Shown here in pieces: positions 31,379-39,920 of a DNA stretch of 64,000 nucleotides. Within the stretch, counting starts at the first letter, position 1; the number at the start of each line of letters is the position of its first letter. The notes under the pieces are model-generated. The model saw only the letters and a program-made list of their open reading frames with translations, did not search any database and had not been told where the DNA came from. The stretch comes from Streptomyces lincolnensis. GTDB taxonomy: Bacteria; Actinomycetota; Actinomycetes; Streptomycetales; Streptomycetaceae. The stretch is taken from assembly GCF_001685355.1 (NCBI RefSeq), contig NZ_CP016438.1:8866001-8930000 (forward strand), in the 5' to 3' direction. A program made the translations under genes and the position numbers.

Positions 31379-32257
31379 ATGTCCAGCTCAGAGACACGTC
31401 CCACGATTCACATCCCGGGAACCACCAGCCACACCATCGCCCCGCGCGCAGGACACCGCAGCGGCGAGGGGACCCTGCGCTACCTCAGAGCGGGCACCGG
31501 CGCTCCCCTGGTCCTGCTGCACACCGTGCGCACCCAGGCCGAGCACTTCCGCTCCCTCATCCCGCTGATCGCGGACCGGTACACCGTGTATGCCCTCGAC
31601 CTGCCGGGGATGGGCTACTCCGAGATCGTGCCCGGTGCGTCGTACGACGAGCCGGCCATGCGCGCGGGCGTCAAGCGGCTCCTGACCGAACTCGACCTCC
31701 ACGACGTGACCCTGGTCGGGGAGTCCATGGGGGCGGTGCTCGCCCTGACCACCGCGGCCGATCTCCCGGAGCGGGTACGGCGCGTCGTCGCGGTGAACAC
31801 GTACGACTTCCCCGGCGGGATCACCCGGTCCAGTCTTCTCGCCCGCGTGGTGGTCAGCGGTGTCCTCACTCCGGGAGTGGGCCCGGTGGTCGCCGGGGTG
31901 GAGCCCAAGCCCGTCGTCCGCAGGATCCTGCAGGGCGGGGTGGTCGACAAGACCGCGCTGCGGGAGGACTACCTCGACGAACTCCTCCAGGTGGGCGGCC
32001 GCCCCGGCTACTCGACCGTCGCCCGGGGCGTGTACCAGAGCATGCCCAGCCTCATCGCCGCCCGCTCGCGCTACCCCGAGGTCAAGGCCCCCGTCCACCT
32101 CGTCTACGGGGAGAAGGACTGGTCCCGGCCCTCGGACCGGGAAGCCAACAAGGAGCTGCTGCCGGCCGCCGGTTTCACGCAGGTGCCGGGAGCGGGCCAC
32201 TTCATCGCCCTGGAACGGCCCGACCTGCTGGCCGACCTGCTCAACGCGGTGGCGTGA
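31379..32257 (+). CDS. Alpha/beta-fold hydrolase
   Basis: A 292-residue alpha/beta hydrolase with the nucleophile elbow GESMG, the oxyanion region LVLLHTVRTQ, the acid in YGEKDWSRPSD and the catalytic His in GAGHFIALERPD. The oxyanion-side motif has His-Thr-Val-Arg rather than the usual HGxP, a variation also seen in some esterases and dehalogenase-like members. Substrate unknown. The ATG at 31379 has AGGGGAG eight bases upstream. Expression is probably controlled by the twin operators 100-140 bp upstream; no TetR gene lies next to it. Confidence 0.87.
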   Translation: MSSSETRPTIHIPGTTSHTIAPRAGHRSGEGTLRYLRAGTGAPLVLLHTVRTQAEHFRSLIPLIADRYTVYALDLPGMGYSEIVPGASYDEPAMRAGVKRLLTELDLHDVTLVGESMGAVLALTTAADLPERVRRVVAVNTYDFPGGITRSSLLARVVVSGVLTPGVGPVVAGVEPKPVVRRILQGGVVDKTALREDYLDELLQVGGRPGYSTVARGVYQSMPSLIAARSRYPEVKAPVHLVYGEKDWSRPSDREANKELLPAAGFTQVPGAGHFIALERPDLLADLLNAVA

Positions 32258-32261
32258 CCGC

Positions 32262-32400
32262 CCCGAGAGCGCTGTAGGTCTTGGTCGTGGCACTGCCGGA
32301 TCTCCAGCGGGGTGGGCAGTCCCAGGTCGGGTGCTTCTGCAGCTGCCGGCGGTTGCGGAAGGTCTCGATGACGCCGTTCCTGCTGGTCACGGGCGGTCCG
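32262..32400 (-). pseudogene. Possible remnant of an IS3-type transposase C-terminus
   Basis: On the minus strand the sequence reads RNGVIETFRNRRQLQK and, after a frameshift, PDLGLPTPLEIRQ. This resembles the IS3-family terminal motif (IETFYNRRRRHSALGxLTPxE). No terminal inverted repeats or other transposase parts are present. The homology is weak and by eye only. Confidence 0.3.
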
Positions 32401-32484
32401 GATGGATTGAAGCGGCGCCTTTTCGAGCTGGGGTGACGGCGATGTCGACCGGGGCGACTCGTGGTGTCCCGTCGGGCGGACGCC

Positions 32485-33276
32485 CTACGGCATCGTGTGG
32501 TCGATCGGCGCCATCCGCTCGATCGACAGCCGGGTGAGCCGCATGGCCTCGATGAGTTCCTCGGTCCTCGCGGGGTTGAGCCGGTCGATGGGGATCGAGC
32601 AGCTGATCGCGTCGATCGGGGGTGTGGTGAACCGGAGTGAGAATCCGTAGCAGACCACGCCGACGAAGTTCTCCTCGTTGTCGATGGCGTATCCGCGCTC
32701 GGCGGTGGCCCGCAGGTCCTTGACCAGAGCGTCGTGGTCGGCGTGGGTGTTCGGTGTGAGGGGCTTCAGCGTGTCGGGGACATGGTCGGCCAGGTCGGTG
32801 TCCAGCCGCTCGGCGAGCAGCGCCTTGCCCAGTGCCGTGCTGAAGGCCGGGAGCCGGCGGCCGACCCGGCTGAAGGGGCGGAGGTACTGGCTGGATTCGT
32901 GCGTCGCCAGATAGACGATGTCCGTGCGGTCCAGCCGCCCGTAATGGATGGTCTCGTCGAGCCTGGCGCTCAGATCGTTGATCAGCGGCTGGACGATGCG
33001 CAGATAAGGGTCCGCGTCCAGGTAGGTCGTCCCCGCGAGGAGGGCGCGGATGCCGACGCTGTAGAGCGTGCCGGAGGGATCGGTGCGGACCCAGCCGTGC
33101 TCCGTCAGGGTCCGCAGCAGAGCGTAGACGCTGCTGCGTGGAGCGCCGAGGGCCTCGCTGAGTTCTCGCAGCCGGGCGGGCCGGTTCTGCCGCGCGGCCA
33201 GGAGCTCGAGCAACTCCACCGTACGGGCTGCCGACTTCACGCCCCGTACGCCACCGACCGCCTCAGGCTCACTCAT
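32485..33276 (-). CDS. IclR-family transcriptional regulator
   Basis: A 263-residue regulator. The N-terminal winged helix includes LRELSEALGAPRSSVYALLRTLTEHGWV. The C-terminal effector-binding domain includes STALGKALLAE and the family region GYAIDNEENFVGVVCYG. It is divergent from the KdgD operon, so it most likely controls hexarate catabolism, with a keto-deoxy sugar acid as likely inducer. GGAAGGGG precedes the ATG. Confidence 0.92.
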   Translation of the reverse strand: MSEPEAVGGVRGVKSAARTVELLELLAARQNRPARLRELSEALGAPRSSVYALLRTLTEHGWVRTDPSGTLYSVGIRALLAGTTYLDADPYLRIVQPLINDLSARLDETIHYGRLDRTDIVYLATHESSQYLRPFSRVGRRLPAFSTALGKALLAERLDTDLADHVPDTLKPLTPNTHADHDALVKDLRATAERGYAIDNEENFVGVVCYGFSLRFTTPPIDAISCSIPIDRLNPARTEELIEAMRLTRLSIERMAPIDHTMP

Positions 33277-33300
33277 CGCCACCCCTTCCGAACGCACTCG

Positions 33301-33372
33301 AAGAATTCTTGCACCGATGCTTGACGGGTTATCAGCCATGTAGCCATGCTCTCCATCACGAGACAACTGTCT
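33301..33372 (+). promoter_or_regulatory. IclR-kdgD intergenic control region
   Basis: AAGAATTCTT (33301-33310) is a perfect palindrome. TTGACG (33321-33326) with CATGCT (33345-33350), spacer 18, is a plausible kdgD promoter. AGACA-AC-TGTCT (33361-33372) is a second inverted repeat, followed by another GAGACAG at 33380-33386. These are candidate IclR sites. Confidence 0.5.
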
Positions 33373-33395
33373 ACATACGGAGACAGGTGACGCGC

Positions 33396-34349
33396 ATGGA
33401 GACGACTCGGGATATCAAGCGCGACCGCGAGACGGCGGATCGGCTGCGCGAAGGGATGGCGCAGGGTGTCCTGTCCTTCCCGCTGACATCCTTCGACGCC
33501 GAAGGCGGCCTCGACCTCGACGGCTTCCGCACCCACCTGGCCGCGCAGCTCGCCGCCGGTCCGGGTGCCGTCTTCGTCGCCTGCGGAACCGGTGAGTTCT
33601 TCTCGCTGTCCGCCGAGGAGTACCACGCCGTCGTACGCACCGCCGTCGAGGTCGCGGCGGGACAGGTCCCGGTGGTGGCCGGCGTCGGGTACGGCTGGTC
33701 GCTCGGGCTGCAGTTCGCCCGGCTCGCGGAGGGGGCCGGCGCGGACGCAGGGCTGCTCATGCCGCATTACCTCATCTCCGCTCCGCAGCGCGGATATGTG
33801 GACCATGTCCGCGCGGTTGCGGGCGGCTCGTCCCTTCCCCTGATCGTCTACCAGCGCGGGCAGGTCAAGCTGAGCACCGCCGCGGTCAGGGAACTGGCCA
33901 CGGTCGACGGCGTCGTCGGTCTCAAGGACGGGCACGGCGACCTCGACCAGATGCAGCGGCTGCGGCTGGTGGCGCCCGGCGACTGGCTGTTCTTCAACGG
34001 CGTGGCCACCGCCGAGATGCAGGTGCGGGCGTACGCGAGCATCGGCATCCCCGCCTACTCCTCGGCGGTCCACGCCTTCGCACCCGAGATCGCGGGAGCC
34101 TTCTACGCGGCGCACCGGGCCGGAGACCACCCAAGAATGGAACACCTGCTGAGGGAGTTCTACCTGCCCCTCGTCGAACTGCGCGACCAGGGCACGGGCT
34201 ATGCGGTGTCCCTGGTCAAGGCGGCGGCCCGGCTCCGCGGAGCCCCGGTCGGCCCGGTGCGCGCGCCCCTGATGGAACCGGCCCCTGACCACCTGGGGCA
34301 GCTCGAGGCCCTCCTGCACACCGGCCTGGCGCTCGCGACGGGCAGGTGA
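33396..34349 (+). CDS. kdgD: 5-dehydro-4-deoxyglucarate dehydratase
   Basis: A 317-residue member of the dihydrodipicolinate-synthase superfamily. KdgD dehydrates and decarboxylates 5-dehydro-4-deoxyglucarate to 2-oxoglutarate semialdehyde. The Schiff-base lysine is in VVGLKDGHGDLDQM; GVLSFPLTSFDAEGGLD and VACGTGEFFSLSAEEY are typical. AGGTGA lies six bases before the ATG. The operon continues with a truncated dehydratase gene and TctCBA transport genes. Confidence 0.93.
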   Translation: METTRDIKRDRETADRLREGMAQGVLSFPLTSFDAEGGLDLDGFRTHLAAQLAAGPGAVFVACGTGEFFSLSAEEYHAVVRTAVEVAAGQVPVVAGVGYGWSLGLQFARLAEGAGADAGLLMPHYLISAPQRGYVDHVRAVAGGSSLPLIVYQRGQVKLSTAAVRELATVDGVVGLKDGHGDLDQMQRLRLVAPGDWLFFNGVATAEMQVRAYASIGIPAYSSAVHAFAPEIAGAFYAAHRAGDHPRMEHLLREFYLPLVELRDQGTGYAVSLVKAAARLRGAPVGPVRAPLMEPAPDHLGQLEALLHTGLALATGR

Positions 34350-34366
34350 GGAAGTGAGGGAACGTC

Positions 34367-34663
34367 GTGCTCAGCAGCGCGCCTCGCATCGTCAAGGTGA
34401 CTGTCACCCCCGTCCTCATCAGTGACCCGCCGCGGCTCAACTTCCTTGGTGCGTATCAGCCGTACACACCCGGCGGCATCGTCGAGACAGAGACCTCCGA
34501 CGGCGGCATCGGCATCGGTGAGACCTACGGCAGCCGCGACCACCCCGACGAGGAGATCGCGGCCGTCCACGCCCTGGCGCCAGCATCCCGACCGGACGCA
34601 GCCACCGCTCCCGCGGTGGTGACCCCGGCGGGCCAGAACCCCACGCGTGAAGGAGAACAATGA
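34367..34663 (+). pseudogene. Truncated enolase-superfamily dehydratase (N-terminal fragment)
   Basis: The 98-residue frame starts IVKVTVTPVLISDPPRLNF and continues GGIVETETSDGGIGIGETYG, matching the N-terminal capping domain of glucarate-dehydratase-like mandelate-racemase enzymes. After about 70 residues similarity stops; the catalytic barrel is missing and the tail is low-complexity. Its stop overlaps the tctC start. An intact gene here would supply the substrate of KdgD, so the deletion probably cripples the pathway unless another copy exists. Confidence 0.7.
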
Positions 34664-35694
34664 TGTTCCAGGCTCGACTGCGCCCGGCCCGACCGCGTCA
34701 GGGCCGGCACCTCGCCGGCGCGGCTGTCTGCGTCGCCGCGCTGTTCACCCTCACCTCGTGCGGAGGGGTCCAGGGCGGCGGGGGCAGCGGCGAAGACGCC
34801 GAGAAATATCCCACCAAGACCGTGGAGTGGACCGCTCCTTCCGACCCGGGCGGCAGCACCGACCTGATATCGCGTGCCGCGGCCAAGGCGTTGGAGGACC
34901 CCCTGGGACAGTCCGTTGTGGTGGAGAACAAGGCCGGCGCCAACGGCGCCGTGGGTGGCAAGGAGATCCTGGGCCGCGAGCCCGACGGCTACAGCCTGGT
35001 CATGCTCTTCCAGTCGCTCATGTCGATCGGCCCGCACACCGTCGTCGACGATGACCCGATCAAGATGTCCGACATGGACGTCATCTCCGGGCTGACCGTG
35101 GAGGACTACGTCCTCGTCGTCCCGGCGCAGTCGGACATCGAGACCCTGGACGACCTGCTCGCGAAGAAGTCGGTCAAGTACGGCACCACAGGCGCCGGCA
35201 CCGGCAGTGAGCTGGCCCAGGCCCTCCTCTTCGGCGACGCCGGCGTCAAGGCCGGCGGTATCCCGTTCGACGGCGGCGCGCCCACGGTGACCGCGCTGCT
35301 GGGCAGCCAGGTGGACGTCGGCGCCGTCCATGTGGCCGAGGCCGCTCCCCATCTCACGTCCGAAAAGCTGCGTCCACTGGCGGTCTTCGCCAAGGAGCGC
35401 ATCGACTTCCTGCCCGACGTGCCCACCGCTGTCGAGTCCGGCCACGACGTCGTCGTGGACCAGCGCCGCTGGGTCGCCGGCCCGGCAGGACTGCCGGACA
35501 ACGTCGTCTCCGAGCTGCGAGCGGCGCTGAAGAAGGCCTTCAAGGACCCGGAGTACGGCAAGTTCCTGGAGAACAACTACATCGGCCGCTGGGAGGCCTC
35601 GCCGGACGCCGTCGTCAAGCAGGTCGAGACCGCCAAGGTGCGCTACGGCGAGCTCATCGACAAGTTCGGTCTCGACCTGAAGAGCGAGGGCTGA
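34660..35694 (+). CDS. tctC: Tripartite tricarboxylate transporter substrate-binding lipoprotein
   Basis: A 344-residue TctC/Bug-family solute receptor. A lipobox LTSC follows the signal peptide, so it is membrane-tethered. Family segments are EWTAPSDPGGSTDLISR, VVVENKAGANGAVGG and DVGAVHVAEAAPHL. It captures a carboxylate, presumably a hexarate given KdgD, and delivers it to TctBA. AGGAG precedes ATGs at 34660 and 34663. Confidence 0.93.
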   Translation: MMFQARLRPARPRQGRHLAGAAVCVAALFTLTSCGGVQGGGGSGEDAEKYPTKTVEWTAPSDPGGSTDLISRAAAKALEDPLGQSVVVENKAGANGAVGGKEILGREPDGYSLVMLFQSLMSIGPHTVVDDDPIKMSDMDVISGLTVEDYVLVVPAQSDIETLDDLLAKKSVKYGTTGAGTGSELAQALLFGDAGVKAGGIPFDGGAPTVTALLGSQVDVGAVHVAEAAPHLTSEKLRPLAVFAKERIDFLPDVPTAVESGHDVVVDQRRWVAGPAGLPDNVVSELRAALKKAFKDPEYGKFLENNYIGRWEASPDAVVKQVETAKVRYGELIDKFGLDLKSEG

Positions 35695-35697
35695 GGC

Positions 35698-36135
35698 ATG
35701 AGGACCCAGGCACGACTGGGGGCGCTGGTGCCGCTCGGCATCGGCGCCCTCGCCGCCCTGGCGGCCGTATCGATGGGACTGGGTTCGCCCGCTGACCCCG
35801 GCCCCGGGCTGTGGCCCCTGGTCGTGAGCCTAGCCATGGTGACGCTGTCCGCCTCGCTGCTCCTCAATCCCGGCGCGGACACCGAGCAGGAACCGTTCAG
35901 CAGGCAATCCGTCGTGGTGGCCCTGGGAGCTCTGTCGCTGGTCGCGTACACCCTGCTCATCGAGCAGGTGGGCTTCGAAGTCATGACGGTGCTCCTGCTG
36001 GTGCTGTGGATGCGCGGCTTCGGCCGGGACAGCTGGCGGCTCAGCCTGACCGTGGCGCTGGCCGCGTGTGCGGCGTCCTATCTGCTCTTCATCGTCGCGC
36101 TGGGCGTCTCGCTGCCTCATCTCGTCGCGTTCTGA
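35698..36135 (+). CDS. tctB: Tripartite tricarboxylate transporter small subunit
   Basis: A 145-residue membrane protein with four predicted hydrophobic segments (about residues 9-27, 36-56, 72-100 and 118-142), as usual for the poorly conserved TctB. It begins three bases after the tctC stop. It associates with TctA in the sodium- or proton-coupled permease. Confidence 0.88.
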   Translation: MRTQARLGALVPLGIGALAALAAVSMGLGSPADPGPGLWPLVVSLAMVTLSASLLLNPGADTEQEPFSRQSVVVALGALSLVAYTLLIEQVGFEVMTVLLLVLWMRGFGRDSWRLSLTVALAACAASYLLFIVALGVSLPHLVAF

Positions 36136-36159
36136 TCCCTCGACACCTGTGAGAACCCG

Positions 36160-37764
36160 ATGGACTTCCTCACTCCCGCCCTGGACGGCTTCGGCGTGGT
36201 CTTCGAGCCGCAGAACCTGCTGTACTGCCTGATCGGGGTGACCCTCGGCATGCTGGTCGGCGTGCTGCCCGGCCTCGGCCCGGCCGCCACCATCGCCATC
36301 CTGCTGCCGGTCACCTACACCCTCGAACCGGCCTCGGCGATCATCCTGCTCGCCGGCATCTTCTACGGCGCCCAGTACGGCGGCACGGTCACCTCGGTGC
36401 TGCTCCGCCTGCCCGGAGAGGCCTCGACGGTGGTGACCGCCATCGACGGCCACGAGATGGCCCGTACGGGCCGCGCCGGATCCGCGCTCGGCATCGCCGC
36501 GATCGCCTCCTTCATCGGCGGCACCGTGGGCATCGTCGCACTGACCGTGGCGGCCCCGTTGGTGGCGGGCTGGGCTCTGGCCTTCGGCCCGCCGGAGTAC
36601 GCCGCGCTCGCGCTGCTCGGCATCCTGATGATCTCCACCCTGAGCACCGGATCCCTGCGCCGCAGCCTCCTTGCGGGCAGCATCGGGCTGCTGCTCGCCA
36701 CCGTGGGCCGCGACCCGCTCCTGGGCAGCGCCCGCTACACCTTCGGCAGCGACCAACTCGCCGACGGGCTCGACTTCGTCATCCTCGCCATGGGCCTGTT
36801 CGGCATCGGCGAGATCCTGCACAGCCTCGAACGCCTTCGCCAGGGCGCCCCGCCGAAGCCCCGCGTCGGCCGGGCCCGGCCCAGCCGGGCGGAGTTCCTG
36901 CAGTCCAGGTGGGCGATCGCCCGGGGGACGGTGGTGGGCTTCTTCCTCGGCATCCTTCCCGGCGGCGGCGCCACGATGGCCTCAATGGTCGCGTACACGG
37001 TCGAGAAACGCTCCTCCAGGACGCCCGAGCGGTTCGGCAAGGGCGCGATCGAGGGGGTCGCGGGCCCGGAAGCGGCCAACAACACCGCCGCCACCTCCTC
37101 GTTCATCCCGCTGCTCACCCTCGGCATCCCGGCCAACGCGACCATGGCCGTCATGTTCGGCGCCCTGCTGCTGGCGGGCGTGACCCCGGGCCCGCAGATG
37201 ATCGACGAACATCCCGAGGTGTTCTGGGGCGTCATCGACTCCATGTACATCGGGAACCTGTTCCTGATCATCCTCAGCATGCCGCTGATCGGGCTGTTCG
37301 TCCGCGTGCTGCGCGTGAGGGCCAGCATCCTGGCGCCGGTGACCGTGCTCATCACCATGATCGGCGTCTACACGATCCGCTCCAGCATGTTCGACATGCT
37401 CGCCGTGGTCGTGCTCGGCGTCGTCGGCTACCTGATGAAGAAGGTCGGTCTGCCGCCCGGCCCGCTCGTCCTCGCCTTCGTGCTCGGCAACCTGCTGGAG
37501 ACGGACTTCCGGCGCTCGATGCGGATGTTCGACGGCGACGTGACCGGCTTCCTGGGCCGCCCCGTCTCCGCCACGCTGCTCGCCTTCGTCGTCGTCTTCA
37601 CGGTCGCCGTACCCCTCCTCAGCCTCCGCAAGAAGCTCCGGCGGCCCGCACCTCCCGACACCCCCGCGACCGTCCCCCACCCCGACACCACGCCCACCCC
37701 GGACCACCCCCGCACGGCGGCCGAACCCGGCGGCCACAGCGAGGAGCCACAGCATCCGGGCTGA
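36160..37764 (+). CDS. tctA: Tripartite tricarboxylate transporter large permease subunit
   Basis: A 534-residue permease with about 12 hydrophobic segments. Hallmarks are the GVLPGLGPAATIAILLP loop, YGAQYGGTVTSVLLRLPGE, and the second-half repeat FLGILPGGGATMASMVAY. The C-terminal 45 residues are a proline/threonine-rich cytoplasmic tail. It completes tctCBA. Confidence 0.95.
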   Translation: MDFLTPALDGFGVVFEPQNLLYCLIGVTLGMLVGVLPGLGPAATIAILLPVTYTLEPASAIILLAGIFYGAQYGGTVTSVLLRLPGEASTVVTAIDGHEMARTGRAGSALGIAAIASFIGGTVGIVALTVAAPLVAGWALAFGPPEYAALALLGILMISTLSTGSLRRSLLAGSIGLLLATVGRDPLLGSARYTFGSDQLADGLDFVILAMGLFGIGEILHSLERLRQGAPPKPRVGRARPSRAEFLQSRWAIARGTVVGFFLGILPGGGATMASMVAYTVEKRSSRTPERFGKGAIEGVAGPEAANNTAATSSFIPLLTLGIPANATMAVMFGALLLAGVTPGPQMIDEHPEVFWGVIDSMYIGNLFLIILSMPLIGLFVRVLRVRASILAPVTVLITMIGVYTIRSSMFDMLAVVVLGVVGYLMKKVGLPPGPLVLAFVLGNLLETDFRRSMRMFDGDVTGFLGRPVSATLLAFVVVFTVAVPLLSLRKKLRRPAPPDTPATVPHPDTTPTPDHPRTAAEPGGHSEEPQHPG

Positions 37765-37800
37765 GCCCTGGACCGGGCCCGGCTGCTGTAGGCCACCGGG

Positions 37801-38003
37801 TGGCCGCGGGCAGCGAGCCGCCGGCGCGCGACTACGAACAGCCCGAGCCGGCCCCGCCCGCGCCGCCACGACCCCCGCTGCGGGCACGGCAGGTGTGCGA
37901 GGCGATGGACCTGGAGATCGCGCCCAACAACGTCGACAACACCCGCCTGAAACTCAAGCGACTGGCCGAGCGCGGCATCCTGGTCGAGACCGAGCAGGGC
38001 TTG
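37801..38003 (+). pseudogene. Fragment of a winged-helix protein
   Basis: The frame reads PLRARQVCEAMDLEIAPNN and KLKRLAERGILVETEQGL, a C-terminal winged-helix-like module I associate with transposase-related or hypothetical Streptomyces proteins. It has no start or N-terminal part and runs into the end of the next gene. It is a remnant, and its former function is uncertain. Confidence 0.35.
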
Positions 38004-38008
38004 TCAGG

Positions 38009-38995
38009 TCAGAACATCGTGTTGTCGTTGGCGGAGGTGGCCGGGACGTCCTGTACGGCGTCCCAGTGCTCGATGATTTTGAGCTCGCCGTTCTTCTGCT
38101 TCTTGACCCGGAAGATGTCCACGACGGACTGACCGCGGTCCTCGGGGCTGAGGCGGTAGTGGGCGTGGACGGCGACGTAGTCCCTGTCGGCGATGACACG
38201 CTTGCGTTCCACGATCAGGTTCGGGAACTGGCGGAAGAAGTTGGTGAACTGCTCACGCAGGCCGGCCGAGCCGCTGGGGATGGTCGGGTTGTGCTGGTAG
38301 TACTCCGGCGCGAGGTACCTGACGGCGTCGGGGTTCTTGTCGACGAGGAGGGTGTCGAAGTAACTGGTGGCGATCTTCTCGCTGAGAGACGTGCTCCAGC
38401 GCGGGCCGCTGGGCTGGTTCGTGTGCGGGTTGCTGACCGTGCCGAACATGTCGTTGCCGTTGACGGTGGTCGCCGGCACGTCCTGGACCGTGTCCCAGTG
38501 CTCGGCGATCATGCCGCTCCTGGGGTCGAAGCGGAAGATGTCGACCACGGCCGTGCCACGGGTGCCGGGCTCGTAGACGGGGTTGGAGTGCACCAGGACC
38601 AGGTTGCCCTGGGCGAGGACCCGCTTCACGTTGTACTGGTGGTCCGGGAAGCGCGCGGTCCAGTCGCGGATGAAGTTCTTGATCGCTTCCCGGCCGTTGG
38701 GGGCGGCGGGGTTGTGCTGGATGTAGTCCTCGCTGATGTACCGGTCGGCGACCTTGAGGTTGCCCTCCTCGAAGAGCTGGCTGAGGACGTGGACGGCGAC
38801 GCGCTTGTTGCGCTCCTGCGTGGCGGGGCTTGTGTACGGGGCGTCGAGGCCGAGGCCGCTGTAGGACGGCGCGGAGACGGAGACGGAGGCAGTGGCCGTG
38901 GCGGCGGGCGCGAAGCCGGCCACAGCTCCTACGGTCGCCGCAGCCAGGAGGGTGGCTATGGCTTTGCGGGGCAGTCGGCTGGTGCTGTTCGACAT
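38009..38995 (-). CDS. Secreted protein with two SnoaL/NTF2-like domains
   Basis: A 328-residue exported protein with a signal peptide (KAIATLLAAATVGAVAGF, cleavage near ATA). Two tandem SnoaL-like domains repeat the same motifs: YISEDYIQHNPAAPNGREAI and YLAPEYYQHNPTIPSGSAGL, then VVDIFRFD and VVDIFRVK, and EHWDTVQDVPA and EHWDAVQDVPA. The duplication is in one gene, so the protein makes its own pseudo-dimer. Function unknown; ester-cyclase-like proteins of this fold act as isomerases or bind small ligands. Confidence 0.87.
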   Translation of the reverse strand: MSNSTSRLPRKAIATLLAAATVGAVAGFAPAATATASVSVSAPSYSGLGLDAPYTSPATQERNKRVAVHVLSQLFEEGNLKVADRYISEDYIQHNPAAPNGREAIKNFIRDWTARFPDHQYNVKRVLAQGNLVLVHSNPVYEPGTRGTAVVDIFRFDPRSGMIAEHWDTVQDVPATTVNGNDMFGTVSNPHTNQPSGPRWSTSLSEKIATSYFDTLLVDKNPDAVRYLAPEYYQHNPTIPSGSAGLREQFTNFFRQFPNLIVERKRVIADRDYVAVHAHYRLSPEDRGQSVVDIFRVKKQKNGELKIIEHWDAVQDVPATSANDNTMF

Positions 38996-39087
38996 GGGGG
39001 GTTCTCCAATGATGTGCGGACGGCGGTGAACGCGTCGGCGGGTGTCTGGTGGGGGATCGGGAGTAAAGGCGAGGGCGCCGTGTGGGC

Positions 39088-39795
39088 TCAGGCGCGGTCG
39101 AAGGCGAGGAGGAACTCGATGTTTCCCTCGTCCTCCACCGTGATCCCGCCGAAGTCGGGTGCGTCGACGCCGTAGTCGGCGAAGGTGACCGGGATGGAGC
39201 CGTTGACCCGGAAGCCGTCGGCGGTGCGCTGGGCGTCGAGCTCGAAGGAGACCGGGTTGGTCTCACCGTGGACGGTCAGCTCGCCTGAGGCCTTGGCGCT
39301 GACCTGCTCGCCCACCGCCGGAGCAGAGCCGAAGTCGACGGGCTCGGTGAGCTCGAAGGTGGCCTCCGGGTACCGCTCGGTGTTCATGACCCGGCCGCGG
39401 AACTGGCCGTCGCGCTGGTCGGAGTCGCTCTTCACCGAAGCAAGGTCGACGGTGAAGGATCCGCTGACCGCCCGGTCGCCTTCGATCTCCAGCTCTCCGG
39501 TGACCTTTTCGGTACGGCCCACTGCCGTGACGTTCTGGCCGAAGAGGACTTCGTCGACCCGGTAACCGGCCTGCGAACCGCTGCCCACCCGCCAGGCACC
39601 CTCGACATCCTCCCCGGAACCCGAGGAACTACCGGAGGAGATCGAGCCCGACGGGTCGTCGAGCGAGAGGGCGGCCGGTGGCTTGTCCTGGACGTAGTTG
39701 ATGTAGACGTAGGGGCCCGCCGTGCACAGCACGGCGACGGTGGCCACCCCGGCGATGAGCCAGCGCTTCCAGTGCCTGCGGATGCTGCCTGCCAT
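39088..39795 (-). CDS. Membrane-anchored YceI-like protein
   Basis: A 235-residue protein with one N-terminal membrane segment (about residues 12-32), a Ser/Gly linker at 48-62, and a YceI lipocalin-like domain beginning GAWRVGSGSQAGYRVDE. YceI proteins bind isoprenoid-like lipids in a beta-barrel. The C-terminal pattern VTFADYGVDAPDFGGITVED is typical. The upstream region is AT-rich and contains TTGAAACTTCAGTTGAA on the minus strand, a direct/inverted repeat that may be a MarR- or TetR-type operator overlapping -35 TTGAAA. Confidence 0.9.
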   Translation of the reverse strand: MAGSIRRHWKRWLIAGVATVAVLCTAGPYVYINYVQDKPPAALSLDDPSGSISSGSSSGSGEDVEGAWRVGSGSQAGYRVDEVLFGQNVTAVGRTEKVTGELEIEGDRAVSGSFTVDLASVKSDSDQRDGQFRGRVMNTERYPEATFELTEPVDFGSAPAVGEQVSAKASGELTVHGETNPVSFELDAQRTADGFRVNGSIPVTFADYGVDAPDFGGITVEDEGNIEFLLAFDRA

Positions 39796-39920
39796 GGTGT
39801 CTCCTATATGTTTTCGTCATTCAACTGAAGTTTCAAGTATTTGGTCGCGGGTCGCCCTGGGACGTGAGGGGTCGCTACGGGCGTGCGCGGGCTCAGCCGT
39901 GGGCGGCGAGCGGGATGGGG

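Noticed and set aside
32401..32484. More of an IS element upstream of the possible transposase fragment
   Set aside because: No further transposase motifs or terminal repeats could be found.
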